From positions 1 through 64,000 of the forward strand of contig CAQOGY010000005.1 of NCBI GenBank assembly GCA_948847595.1: 64,000 nucleotides of DNA, given 5' to 3'. The notes under the pieces were generated by a model. It searched no databases and was not told where the DNA came from. It worked only from the letters and a program-made list of their open reading frames with translations. The translations under genes were made by a program, and so were the position numbers. Source of the DNA: an uncultured Bacteroides sp. (GTDB taxonomy: Bacteria > Bacteroidota > Bacteroidia > Bacteroidales > Bacteroidaceae). This document shows positions 41,516-51,088 of this stretch, one piece after another (positions within the stretch are counted from its first letter, which is position 1; each line of letters opens with the position of its first letter).

Positions 41516-42430
41516 TTATTCAATAACAGACTTCAAATCTATATTGTATTGTTCCTTAAGTAAATCAATCATTTTTTCCTTATCATCACCACAAACTTTC
41601 TTTATCTCATACACTTTGGCATCACATAATGCACGATACCACCAAGCCTGCATAAAGTGCCAAATAAATCCTTCTTTACCGTCCAAAAAGCCAAAACGAA
41701 AGATATAGCGATAAAGGAAATAAGCAAATGAACGCCAAAATAAAGGTTTCTTGGCATAGCTATGTTTACGTTTACGTTTAATCAATGCATCTGTTGTCAA
41801 CTGCTTTTCCAGTCTTGCTGCTCCTGTCAAGTCGTATTCTATATCCAATAAATCCACCGCTTCACGAATAGCATAGTTGACATGCTTGTGTGCCCACCAT
41901 GATAAATTATTAAGATTATCATCTGCAAATTCACCATTAAGTTCAATCATTCTGCCTCGAGTCAATTGGATATGTTCATCCATAAGCCTTGCTTCACATT
42001 CAGCTGCACCATATACGAACAATCTCATCTGCCTATACACAGGCATTCCTCTACGCAAAATACGCCCCATAAACACATGACGAAGCACTATAGAACATGC
42101 TGTCACATCATCAGGCAAACTAGGAATTTTCGTCATCATTTCAGCTTTGAGTTCATCAGTCAAATACTCATCAGCATCCATACGCAACACCCATTTACTT
42201 TTTATAGGAGCATTATCAAGTCCCCAATTAAACTGTTTTGAATAACTATTTTCCCATTTATGTTGTAACACTTGTACATTTTGATAATGCGAAGCTATTT
42301 CTATCGTTCTGTCTGTTGAGAAGCAGTCTATTATACAAATTTGCTTAACAATATCGCTTAAACTCTCGATACAACGCTTAATATGAAGTTCTTCATTAAA
42401 TGTAAGAACTATGGCTGTAATATCTAACAT
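41516..42430 (-). CDS. Family 2 glycosyltransferase
   Basis: A 304-residue GT-A enzyme of the WaaE/KdtX-like branch. Nucleotide-binding ITAIVLTFNEELHIKRCIESL, the DxD-type RMDADEYL, and a C-terminal basic and aromatic part with FLDGKEGFIWHFMQAWWYRA, which probably touches the membrane. Donor and acceptor cannot be inferred. Its DNA is markedly AT-rich compared with genes 37.9-41.4 kb, marking the start of the variable block. 129 bp of AT-rich DNA without a frame separates it from the upstream transferase gene. Confidence 0.88.
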   Translation of the reverse strand: MLDITAIVLTFNEELHIKRCIESLSDIVKQICIIDCFSTDRTIEIASHYQNVQVLQHKWENSYSKQFNWGLDNAPIKSKWVLRMDADEYLTDELKAEMMTKIPSLPDDVTACSIVLRHVFMGRILRRGMPVYRQMRLFVYGAAECEARLMDEHIQLTRGRMIELNGEFADDNLNNLSWWAHKHVNYAIREAVDLLDIEYDLTGAARLEKQLTTDALIKRKRKHSYAKKPLFWRSFAYFLYRYIFRFGFLDGKEGFIWHFMQAWWYRALCDAKVYEIKKVCGDDKEKMIDLLKEQYNIDLKSVIE

Positions 42431-42559
42431 TTTATATAGTTTATAGTCTATTTATTGAGAATCACTCATTGTATCCGTACGTTCTATATTCTTCATTAGG
42501 GATACGCTCTGAGTGTTTTTTATAGTTCCTTGCTGAAAGGACCGACTCCTTATTCATAC

Positions 42560-43663
42560 TTAGCAGGTTTGGATCAGTTCAAAAAAATGTCCCCAATCGC
42601 TTTCTCGATTTTGTGGCAACGACTTATATCGTTTTTTATTCATACCATACTCTATTATGTTCTTTGCCCAACTCTCATAATCAAACACATCAATATATCT
42701 CACTCCCTCATAATCTTTCAACACCTCATGAGCATAATCTACATCAGCTGCCAAAACAGGAAGCCCAAAGGCTGCTGCCTCAAGCAAAGGCAACCCCAAC
42801 GTTTCTATATAACTTGGAAATAATAAAGCATCAGCATTTTTATACAACTCCAACAATTCGTCATGCTTATATTTTCCATCAAATTGTATAATATCTTCTA
42901 CTCCATACTTCTTAACTTCCGCTGCCCATACACAAGCATCAGCAGCAGTCGTTGTTAAATGAATTTCAACTGATTTATAAGTTTCTTTATAATTTTGCTT
43001 AAGTATTACAGCCGCCCGTATAAGCGTCAATAAGTTCTTATACCTTGGAACATCTCCAACAACCACACAAAGAAAATGAAATTTATTATTCTTGAATGCG
43101 TAAGGTTTCACATTCTCTACATCTATTCTTTCCACATCAGGAAAACACAAATGTATATTCTGCTCCGGTACTCCAAAGAACTCTACCATTCTACGCTTTA
43201 TAAATGGTATCTGTACCACAAACTGAATATTCTTCGCCCATGTACGTTTTACAATGTGCGGAAAGATATATTTATACAAAAACTGAGAACGTTCTTGTGA
43301 TTTAAACGGATTCCATACTCCAGGATACAACGGCATCGGTTGATGATAATATACTATTTGCTTACAACCCTTTATCTCTTTGTATCCATTATTCTGAAGT
43401 GAAACCAAGATATCAGGATTCACCCCTAGCTTTGCTATTTCACTTTGCAATAATTTACCTTCAAACAAAATTCGTTTCAGTTTAGACTGTAAGGGAAAAG
43501 ATATGTATTCTACTCCTTCTATCACCACTTGCGGCAGTATAGGATTAACAAATACCCAATATTTATCATGTCCTATATATTTAGGCAAATGCGATAAGAA
43601 TTGCTTATAAATAGTTATGCCCCCACCGGCTTGTAAAGTTGTGGCTATTACGAAAATATTCAT
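42560..43663 (-). CDS. Family 4 glycosyltransferase
   Basis: A 367-residue GT-B enzyme. N-terminal IATTLQAGGGITIYKQFL is the acceptor-domain loop. The donor half has FLCVVVGDVPRYKNLLTLIRA, then LLFPSYIETLGLPLLEAAAFGLPVLA with the E-x7-E pair of GT4 retaining enzymes. Sugar specificity unknown. It ends 129 bp before the next gene, a gap larger than usual in this operon. It starts 1 bp after the acyltransferase stop. Confidence 0.9.
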   Translation of the reverse strand: MNIFVIATTLQAGGGITIYKQFLSHLPKYIGHDKYWVFVNPILPQVVIEGVEYISFPLQSKLKRILFEGKLLQSEIAKLGVNPDILVSLQNNGYKEIKGCKQIVYYHQPMPLYPGVWNPFKSQERSQFLYKYIFPHIVKRTWAKNIQFVVQIPFIKRRMVEFFGVPEQNIHLCFPDVERIDVENVKPYAFKNNKFHFLCVVVGDVPRYKNLLTLIRAAVILKQNYKETYKSVEIHLTTTAADACVWAAEVKKYGVEDIIQFDGKYKHDELLELYKNADALLFPSYIETLGLPLLEAAAFGLPVLAADVDYAHEVLKDYEGVRYIDVFDYESWAKNIIEYGMNKKRYKSLPQNRESDWGHFFELIQTC

Positions 43664-43664
43664 A

Positions 43665-44180
43665 CTACACTTGTTCTCTAAAATTTTTTATTACTCTTGC
43701 AGGGATTCCTGCCACTCTTACAAATGGTGGTACATCGTGAGTAACCACTGAATATGCTGCCACATGTGACTTCTCTCCAATTGTCTTACCAGGACATACC
43801 ATTGCCTGTGTATCTATCAAAGCTCCTGGACCGATGATAATATCATCACACTTTCCTGGACCAGCAATGCAATCATATTGGACACCATAATCGTGATAAC
43901 CTGTTACCACTATAGCACGAGATGCTACTTTAGAATACAGCTTCATCTCAATCTTACTACCTGCAGCACCAAAAATAAGTGCATCATGCCCAATCCAACA
44001 ATTATCACCTATGATAAATTCAAACTGACCAAGTATCTTTGGTGAGAAAATTGAGACGTTTTTGCCCACTTGTGCACCAGCCCAACGCAGTAATCGCACT
44101 TTAAAGCTATTGAGACGTGAAGGAGGACAAATCTTTACAAATAAATTAAACAAATGAATCTTAACAGGATTTATTGCCAT
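43665..44180 (-). CDS. Hexapeptide-repeat acyltransferase (WcaF/LacA-like)
   Basis: A 171-residue left-handed beta-helix acetyltransferase. Hexapeptide units such as VGKNVSIFSPKILG, IGDNCWIGHDALIFG and IIGPGALIDTQAMVCPGKTIGEKS, with the typical VVTHDVPPFVRVAGIPARVI ending. It would transfer acetyl from acetyl-CoA to a sugar hydroxyl or amino group of the repeat unit. I start at ATG 44180 (MAINPVKIHLF), not at a TTG six codons upstream. It is the only hexapeptide gene besides the SAT-like one that is intact in this operon. Confidence 0.87.
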   Translation of the reverse strand: MAINPVKIHLFNLFVKICPPSRLNSFKVRLLRWAGAQVGKNVSIFSPKILGQFEFIIGDNCWIGHDALIFGAAGSKIEMKLYSKVASRAIVVTGYHDYGVQYDCIAGPGKCDDIIIGPGALIDTQAMVCPGKTIGEKSHVAAYSVVTHDVPPFVRVAGIPARVIKNFREQV

Positions 44181-44227
44181 AATATATTCAGTTATCAACC
44201 ATTAAAATATTCATAATCCGCACAATC

Positions 44228-45361
44228 CTATGCCATAGAACATGGTCCTTCTGCAATTTCCAATGTTTGCCCCTTTAGCATTGCATCACATAACTTATAA
44301 AGTTGCGTTGCTGCATTTTCCGGACTCCATACGTTATGGACTGTATTATAGGCCTCTAAGCTCATCCTTTCACATTCTACAGGATGCTTAATAAGCCACA
44401 AGACTTTCTCAAACAAATTATTCTTTTTTCTAAGATTAAAAGAGAAACCATTTACTCCGTCTTTTATAAGATATGGCGTAGAGCCGGTCTCTATAGAACT
44501 TACAGGACAACAGCCACATCCCATGGCCTCATTAAGAACTGCTCCCCAGCCTTCATTCCTATCACTGGTGAAACAGGCGATATGATGCGTCAGCATAGCC
44601 TGCTTTACATTATCATTAGGCATAGAACCCCATAAATGTACATACTCTCCTAATCCAAACTTTTGTATTTGTGCCTGAAGATGGTTAAACATATCGCCTG
44701 TTCCAATCAGGTTTATATAAAAATTAATTTTTTCCTGTCGTAACCGCAATGCTAATCTTATCATTGTTTCAGGATGCTTCCAATCTATCAAACGCCCCAC
44801 CCACAGTATCTTTACAATGTCACAATTGCGTTTTTCACGTAATATAGTTTTTATATTAAGAGCAGGAACAGCCGTATAATATCCCCATTTATAACATTTC
44901 CCAATGAAAGAACGCATCAAATTAAAATCCCTAGCAGCATAGGCACTGCTACACAACACATAAAAAGGTTTACCATGACAATAAACATGGTAAAACCACT
45001 GCTGCTTAAGTAAACGAGGCGAGAGTAAATTCAAAAGTCCTTTCTTTAGCCAACGTTCACTGTACATAAAAGTAAGTTTCCCAGTACTCATACGCTCACG
45101 CAAATACATTAACGGAGCAGCACCATATATCATTACATCAGCATCACGAACTATTTGAAGAACTTTGTGTAAAGCAACCTCACCGTCAGCAATTCTAATA
45201 AGATAAGGCCGCTGAGAAAAATCATCCCCCCCTTTGCTATTATCACCATTAAAATCGCCAGTCTCTATAAACCAATAATTTCCACCAGTAAGACGGTACA
45301 GTTCATCTGCGATACTTATCTGATGAATATTTAGGACAACGGATACAAAAACTATAGTCAT
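44228..45361 (-). CDS. Family 4 glycosyltransferase
   Basis: A 377-residue GT-B enzyme. The donor-binding half shows IVKILWVGRLIDWKHPETMIRLA and SDRNEGWGAVLNEAMGCGCCPVSS, the E-x7-E motif of GT4. The N-terminal half has NIHQISIADELYRLTG. Its ATG overlaps the wzy stop by 4 bp. Specificity is not predictable. Confidence 0.9.
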   Translation of the reverse strand: MTIVFVSVVLNIHQISIADELYRLTGGNYWFIETGDFNGDNSKGGDDFSQRPYLIRIADGEVALHKVLQIVRDADVMIYGAAPLMYLRERMSTGKLTFMYSERWLKKGLLNLLSPRLLKQQWFYHVYCHGKPFYVLCSSAYAARDFNLMRSFIGKCYKWGYYTAVPALNIKTILREKRNCDIVKILWVGRLIDWKHPETMIRLALRLRQEKINFYINLIGTGDMFNHLQAQIQKFGLGEYVHLWGSMPNDNVKQAMLTHHIACFTSDRNEGWGAVLNEAMGCGCCPVSSIETGSTPYLIKDGVNGFSFNLRKKNNLFEKVLWLIKHPVECERMSLEAYNTVHNVWSPENAATQLYKLCDAMLKGQTLEIAEGPCSMA

Positions 45362-46608
45362 AGTGTACGTTCTGTTATATATTTACAATCTATATTCTGC
45401 CCCACTATCATCCAATATGTCATACTCAAAAAACCTCCTGCAGACAATACATACCCCTCAAACCATGCATGAGTAAACATAGCCACCAACAGCAACATCA
45501 CAAACTGGGCATTGGGTGAATTATCTCGTTTTGAAGTCTTATAAGCATTTAGTAGCAATAAGGTATAGGCAAACATTCCCAACAGTCCCGTCATAGAGAG
45601 TACTGCCAAATGAGAAGTTCCAGGTTCCACTTGTCCAGTGACAGGATTATATTCGTCATTCCCATCCGGATCAACAGATACAAAACCAACTCCTAACAAC
45701 GGTGATTTCATAAACTCATCTATTCGACAATCGAATTTACTCTGCCGAGAACTTAGAGCTCCACCTTGTTCTTTTCGTTGTTCTTGTTTATTTAAAACTC
45801 CTGCAAAAACTCTATCAGCAATGGGCATTGCCACCAAAGCAGATATACAAAGTATAATTATTATTCTTTTCTTACTTCCATTAACATTGCTTTTCATAAA
45901 GAACAATGAAAAAAGTATGGCAACCGCCACCCCCAATAGCGCAGAACGGCTGGCAGCCATTACTGCACTCATTGCAGAAAGAAAGAATAACATAATAAAT
46001 ATCTTTGAGTTATTATTTTGATAAATAACATAGAATGCTAACGCACTGATCATAGATATCGGTCCCAATGTCATAGAGTGATTGACAAGCCCACCGAATG
46101 TACCTCCATTTGAGGAATATTCAGCTAAACCTAATTGCCTCCCTACCTGCATGTAATTCACTCCCAAGAAAAAAGCAAAAAAAGAACCTATTGATAATAT
46201 ACACATATACATCAATACATATCTAAATACATAGCGTCTAAAGATAATCGCCCTTACTGACGATATACATGCCGAACATGCCAACGTTACTATAAGAAAC
46301 TGTACAAAACGTAACTTTGAGTTAAAACAAGGTTCAATAGGCAATACCAACACATTAAACAAAAAGACTAAATACAAAAATACATATCGACCTTTAAATT
46401 GCACACTACCATCACACAAGCAATAAAGAATACTCACCAGACATAGTCCTATGTAGGGAAGATATGTATCCACAGATATAAAACCCATAATCTGTACCGA
46501 TGCCATTGTAGCCCATAACAATGCAAGTCCCTTACAAAAGCGTCCCGCTTTCGGTGCATAAAAAACCTCTGTATGACCTATCTCTTTTATTGTATTTACC
46601 AATCCCAT
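45358..46608 (-). CDS. wzy: O-antigen/capsule polymerase (Wzy-like)
   Basis: A 416-residue membrane protein with about 11 hydrophobic segments and one large periplasmic loop in the second half. In that loop PLLGVGFVSVDPDGN and GTSHLAVLSMTGLLGMFAYTLLL match the O-antigen ligase/Wzy_C family. As the only such gene between wza/wzc and wzx, it is most likely the polymerase joining repeat units in the periplasm. Wzy proteins are poorly conserved, so the symbol rests on topology, family and context. Confidence 0.82.
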   Translation of the reverse strand: MGLVNTIKEIGHTEVFYAPKAGRFCKGLALLWATMASVQIMGFISVDTYLPYIGLCLVSILYCLCDGSVQFKGRYVFLYLVFLFNVLVLPIEPCFNSKLRFVQFLIVTLACSACISSVRAIIFRRYVFRYVLMYMCILSIGSFFAFFLGVNYMQVGRQLGLAEYSSNGGTFGGLVNHSMTLGPISMISALAFYVIYQNNNSKIFIMLFFLSAMSAVMAASRSALLGVAVAILFSLFFMKSNVNGSKKRIIIILCISALVAMPIADRVFAGVLNKQEQRKEQGGALSSRQSKFDCRIDEFMKSPLLGVGFVSVDPDGNDEYNPVTGQVEPGTSHLAVLSMTGLLGMFAYTLLLLNAYKTSKRDNSPNAQFVMLLLVAMFTHAWFEGYVLSAGGFLSMTYWMIVGQNIDCKYITERTL

Positions 46609-46630
46609 ATATTAAAGATTCTTCTATGAA

Positions 46631-47731
46631 TCATATTAAGCCTATAGCCTTTTCATAAGAAAATACAACTTTCTGTACCGTAAACGGCTCCCACGCTTCC
46701 CGAGGCGCAGGTTTACGTGGATTTTCAACTTGGTTAACAATGGCCTCTGCCATTGCTTTAGAATCATTTACAGGTACAAGAACTCCATATTGACCATTTT
46801 TTAGCAATTCAGGTGGACCATAAGGACAATTAGTTGAAATCACAGGAATATCTGTAGCCATCGCCTCTACCAAAACAACTGAAAAACTTTCCATTTCAGA
46901 AGATACAAGGAATGCATCAGCACACTTTATTTCAGATGGTAAACTACTGCTGTGCCCCGCCAACCGTATCCTGTCCTGCATATGATTTTCAGCAATCCAC
47001 TTTTCATAATCCTGTTGTAAAGCACCCTTTCCAAAAAGCACCAATCGAACAGGTGTCTTTGCATTTGCCAAACGAATAGCTTCAAATATCATATAGTGTC
47101 CCTTAACTTTACAAAAAGCTCCGGCCGCAACCATTGTTGGCATAGCCTTATTCCTAAGCCAATCACAAGATGGTTCTTTTGTAAGTTTATCATAATAAGA
47201 TTTATCCAGAACCGGATTATAAACAGCCTTTACTGTTCCTTCATTAAGCCCCATCAATCTCTCCAACAAAGCACATGATCCTTTTGATACGCTCATAAAA
47301 CAATCGTATCTACTCCTTATTAATTTATTGATAATCCTTTTTGTTATGGAAATATTATCTGCTAGTTCTGGCAAGATGCTATTGTGTTCAACGTAACAGT
47401 AACGTGTTTTATGCCTTAATCCTATTGAAGCTAATGCAAGTGCACATAAATATGCAGAATTCATTACTACAACAGCATCTACGGTAGTAGTTCTTATATA
47501 TGAATGTACGAAAGATATATTATAACGGGCTCTTCTACTTGGCATAACAAGAAACTTTACAGCAGAAGGCACTTCAAAAGGTGTATGTCCCGTATTTAAC
47601 AATTCTTCATGAGCCTTTGAAACCAAAATATCAACCTCATAACCCTTTTCATAAAATCCTCTAGCCATTAGTGCTGTTACATACTGAGCACCTTGCTGAA
47701 AAAGATCTTGAATAATAAATGTTATTTTCAT
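46631..47731 (-). CDS. Family 4 glycosyltransferase
   Basis: A 366-residue GT-B enzyme. N-terminal FIIQDLFQQGAQYVTALMARG, donor half with TMVAAGAFCKVKGHYMIFEAIRLA, SSEMESFSVVLVEAMATDIPVIS and CPYGPPELL. This pattern matches GT4 enzymes such as those using UDP-GlcNAc or UDP-Gal, but specificity is not secure. It lies 22 bp upstream of wzy in the operon and 19 bp downstream of the frameshifted acyltransferase. Confidence 0.9.
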   Translation of the reverse strand: MKITFIIQDLFQQGAQYVTALMARGFYEKGYEVDILVSKAHEELLNTGHTPFEVPSAVKFLVMPSRRARYNISFVHSYIRTTTVDAVVVMNSAYLCALALASIGLRHKTRYCYVEHNSILPELADNISITKRIINKLIRSRYDCFMSVSKGSCALLERLMGLNEGTVKAVYNPVLDKSYYDKLTKEPSCDWLRNKAMPTMVAAGAFCKVKGHYMIFEAIRLANAKTPVRLVLFGKGALQQDYEKWIAENHMQDRIRLAGHSSSLPSEIKCADAFLVSSEMESFSVVLVEAMATDIPVISTNCPYGPPELLKNGQYGVLVPVNDSKAMAEAIVNQVENPRKPAPREAWEPFTVQKVVFSYEKAIGLI

Positions 47732-47750
47732 TTACTTATACAAATAATAT

Positions 47751-48714
47751 TTACTTTATTTTACCAAGTAAAAGGAGCGAAAGCATCTTACTTGTTTCAA
47801 TAAACTTCGTTAATAACAGTGTTCCAAACAAAACAATAACTGATATAATACCGACTACTGTCAATGACAGTAAGATGTTATGATCTGGGTTGAAGGAACT
47901 GGGAATCACAAAAAAAATATGTAGGTAATAAAAAGAAATGAAATAAATAGATATCAATTGTTCTTGTAGCCACGTATTCAACCCATCTGTTATGCCTGTT
48001 TGCAAACCAGTATTGAAAAAAATAAAGCATTATGTTTATATATGAAAAAGCTATGACTAACCGACAAGCAGTATAACCAGTCCCCATATATACCCCTGCC
48101 ATAATACCAACCAACGATATGGTAAATAACAAGTTACTTTGTTCCAATAAATTCTTTAACTTAGATATTTTATTAACAAAAATACCATAAACGAAAAATG
48201 GAACATAACGATAAAATTGTGGGATTGATAATGCGTTAGTAAATATATTATCCTGGAATAAAAATCTATAACACACTAACACTAAAATCACCCCTACAGA
48301 CAAAAAAATAACTTTATTATAATTACCTAAATTACATCTCTGAAAGCATTTTTCTAAAAGACTACAAACCCAATAAAAAATATAAAGACAAAATAGTGTA
48401 AAACAAAACCAATAGCCATTATGCATAGATGACATAAAAAATGATTCAATTTCTCGCTCTTTTATAAAGGTATATAACATACCAACCATTAATGTTGGTA
48501 AAACAAGGGTTCTAAGCCTTTTAAGTACTCCTTTAACAGTAGGTATTCCTGAAAAGAAACCACTAATAAACATAAACATTGGCATGTTTACTACATCAAT
48601 AAGCTTCCACATTAAATTATTAGCTTCATGAAAACTATAAAAAAAAACGTGTCCCACAATTACCATAAAGATGGACAATACTTTAAGGGCATCAAATGAA
48701 TATAAGCGTGTCAT
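47751..48714 (-). pseudogene. Membrane acyltransferase (Acyltransferase_3), frameshifted at T8
   Basis: The first frame starts at ATG 48714 (MTRLYSFDALKVLSIF) and encodes about eight membrane helices of the acyltransferase-3 family (IVGHVFFYSF with the conserved His, and TIDIYLFHFFLLP). It leaves frame at a run of eight T (47910-47917, coding strand T8) and stops at 47878. The adjacent frame continues with FVIPSSFNPDHNILLSL, the last membrane helix and LLLGKIK, ending at 47751. Seven T would restore one protein of about 320 residues. The protein would O-acetylate sugars at the membrane. It may be phase-variable, rescued by slippage, dead, or a sequencing artefact. Confidence 0.8.
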
Positions 48715-48747
48715 TCCTAACAAATTAGACTGTTACAACTATTATGA

Positions 48748-49929
48748 TTAAAGATTTTCAATAAGATTGCACCATTTTTCTACAATTATCTCTTTTGAAA
48801 ATGTGATGGATTTTGCCATGGATGCATGAGACATTTTCTTATATTTATTCTCATCACTCATTAAGGAAACAAGTTTATCTGCATATTCTTTTTCATCAAA
48901 CGGTTTTACCAAAATGCCATTAATATTGTCATCTATAATATCCGTTACCGAACTATAACTATTGAAGGCCATAGGAACAACTCCATGTTGCATAGCCTCT
49001 GTTAAAACCATACCAAAACCCTCGTATATTGATGTCATACAAAAAATTTTTGAACGTTGATAAAATAAAGCAGGATCTTGAAAACCATGGAACATAACGT
49101 GTTTTAATCCCATCTTAGCAGCCTGTATCTCCAATATAGTACGATCTTCACCATCACCAACAATATCGAGTTGCCAATCGGGAAATAAGTCCTCTACCTC
49201 ATTCCATATCCTCAATAACTTATCAACACCTTTTACACAATTTCTTAAACGCCCTACAAACAATACATATTGCTGACCCGCTGTTTTCTTACACGATTCA
49301 AAAGTATTGAAGTTTGGAATTGCAAAAAGTTTTGTTCTATCGGCTTTGGGACAATAAAAACAAAAATCTTCAATAAAAGACGATGACAAAGTCACTATTC
49401 TGTCATAATTAGTATTTAAATCGCTGTATAATCTTTTTGTCAAACATACAGAGTGATAGTATTTCAACTTTAAAAACACATTATCGTAAAAAAATTGTTT
49501 TAATATGCCCCATCTAGTTTGCGTAAAATCTTTCGCAAACGCTAAATTATAATTATCTAATATAGCGCGAGTAGAATTGTGCTGAACTGCTATCAATTTT
49601 ACTTTGCTTTTAAAATCCTCTCTATGCCTAAAAATTCCAAATCGACCTACTATGCCTCCCTCAGTTTGATCTATTATGCAATATATATTACGTTCTATAA
49701 CCAATGTTTCCAAAAAACACCTATCATCCTTATTCCCTGGAAAATACAATATATCAGTAGGAGCATTGTATATTTTCCCAAGTCTATTTGAATATTTGCA
49801 AAGAAGAGTTACTTCATAACCGACATTTAATAAAGCTTTTGCCAACAAATCTGTAACCCGTTCCATCCCCCCTTGCTGAGGTAAAGGTTCATTAGAATTG
49901 TATAATAATATATGTTTTTTAGTTGTCAT
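48748..49929 (-). CDS. Family 4 glycosyltransferase
   Basis: A 393-residue GT-B enzyme. N-terminal LLYNSNEPLPQQGGMERVTDLL, then YVLFVGRLRNCVKGVDKLLRIW and CMTSIYEGFGMVLTEAMQHGVVP with the E-x7-E motif. I start at the ATG 49929 (MTTKKHILLYN); a GTG four codons upstream is less likely. The start overlaps the end of the next transferase gene by 11 bp. It is closely similar in layout to that neighbour, suggesting a duplication or a pair adding like sugars. Confidence 0.9.
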   Translation of the reverse strand: MTTKKHILLYNSNEPLPQQGGMERVTDLLAKALLNVGYEVTLLCKYSNRLGKIYNAPTDILYFPGNKDDRCFLETLVIERNIYCIIDQTEGGIVGRFGIFRHREDFKSKVKLIAVQHNSTRAILDNYNLAFAKDFTQTRWGILKQFFYDNVFLKLKYYHSVCLTKRLYSDLNTNYDRIVTLSSSFIEDFCFYCPKADRTKLFAIPNFNTFESCKKTAGQQYVLFVGRLRNCVKGVDKLLRIWNEVEDLFPDWQLDIVGDGEDRTILEIQAAKMGLKHVMFHGFQDPALFYQRSKIFCMTSIYEGFGMVLTEAMQHGVVPMAFNSYSSVTDIIDDNINGILVKPFDEKEYADKLVSLMSDENKYKKMSHASMAKSITFSKEIIVEKWCNLIENL

Positions 49930-51088
49930 TAGCCCATTCACTCCATATTTTTAATCGATAACTATTATCTATACCATCAATCGTTTGCTTTGCATTTTCA
50001 CTCATTCTTCTTAAATCAGACTCGTTTTTTGCAAGTTGCAGAACTCGTTTCGCCATCTCTTTTACATCAAATGGTGGTGTGAGCAAACCATTATATCCAT
50101 TCTTTACATTAAGATCTGCATCTTTAAATGAATTCATTACTATCGGTACTACGCCTGCTGCCATAGCCTCAGTTATTACCATAGGAGTACCTTCATAATT
50201 AGATGTTAAAAGAAGAATCTTTGCGTTGGAATAATAGGGAGCTGAATCTGTTTGGCCAACAAATTCTATACGCTGTAATGCCCAATCCTGACTCATTTTT
50301 TTCAAACGCAATTCGTCGTCCCCTGAACCCACTATTACTATTCTCCAGTTTTTCAATTCATTCAGTATTAATGACCACACAGCTAATACCCTGTCTGCTC
50401 TTTTTGATGAATAATCCAATCGTCCAACAAAAATTATCAAATTTTCCTTTTTACAGAAGTCAGTTTCTGAAACATTTACCAAATTGGGATTTTGTACAGC
50501 AACTATTTTTTTAGACGGATTTATCCTCAAAAGGCTTTCCATTGAAATTTTCTGTTTGTCGGTAAGAACCACTACAGTATCGGAGTTTTCATACATATAG
50601 TGATATCTTTGACGCTTATTATGCAAAGCATTCCATTTGTTATATGGAGCTTTAATCCATTTAAGAACATTCATACAGACCTGCGCCAATGGTACTCCCT
50701 CCAATGGATAATTTAGTGTATGATAGAAGTTTTTAATGTCATCTAATACACTAAAATGAAGATGGCTTATTATTTTCACAGTGGCGGGAATATGTTCGTG
50801 CGAAAATATATAAATAGCTTCGGTACTAGCACCTTCGTTAAGAATCATATCTATCTTATTCTTTTTGATATAGTTTATAACAAAAGCGATATTAGCGGCT
50901 GTAGATGCATCATTTCCATCGGGTAAAAAAACACTTTTACGGCTTAATTTATCTTCAACAGGAATGGAAGCCATATAATTTACATTGTGTCCTACAGATA
51001 ACAGATAATCAGCAATCATACACGTAACACGCTCAGTTCCTCCACGTTGCGGATTTAACTGCGGACCAAAATATATGAGGATATTCAT
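49919..51088 (-). CDS. Family 4 glycosyltransferase
   Basis: A 389-residue GT-B enzyme. N-terminal LIYFGPQLNPQRGGTERVTCMIADYL, then NLIIFVGRLDYSSKRADRVLAVW and LLTSNYEGTPMVITEAMAAGVVP. It shares the -QRGG-ERVT-, FVGRL-, SKR/VKGVD and YEG-P/FGMV-TEAM- pattern with the following gene. Specificity unknown. Confidence 0.9.
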   Translation of the reverse strand: MNILIYFGPQLNPQRGGTERVTCMIADYLLSVGHNVNYMASIPVEDKLSRKSVFLPDGNDASTAANIAFVINYIKKNKIDMILNEGASTEAIYIFSHEHIPATVKIISHLHFSVLDDIKNFYHTLNYPLEGVPLAQVCMNVLKWIKAPYNKWNALHNKRQRYHYMYENSDTVVVLTDKQKISMESLLRINPSKKIVAVQNPNLVNVSETDFCKKENLIIFVGRLDYSSKRADRVLAVWSLILNELKNWRIVIVGSGDDELRLKKMSQDWALQRIEFVGQTDSAPYYSNAKILLLTSNYEGTPMVITEAMAAGVVPIVMNSFKDADLNVKNGYNGLLTPPFDVKEMAKRVLQLAKNESDLRRMSENAKQTIDGIDNSYRLKIWSEWANDN

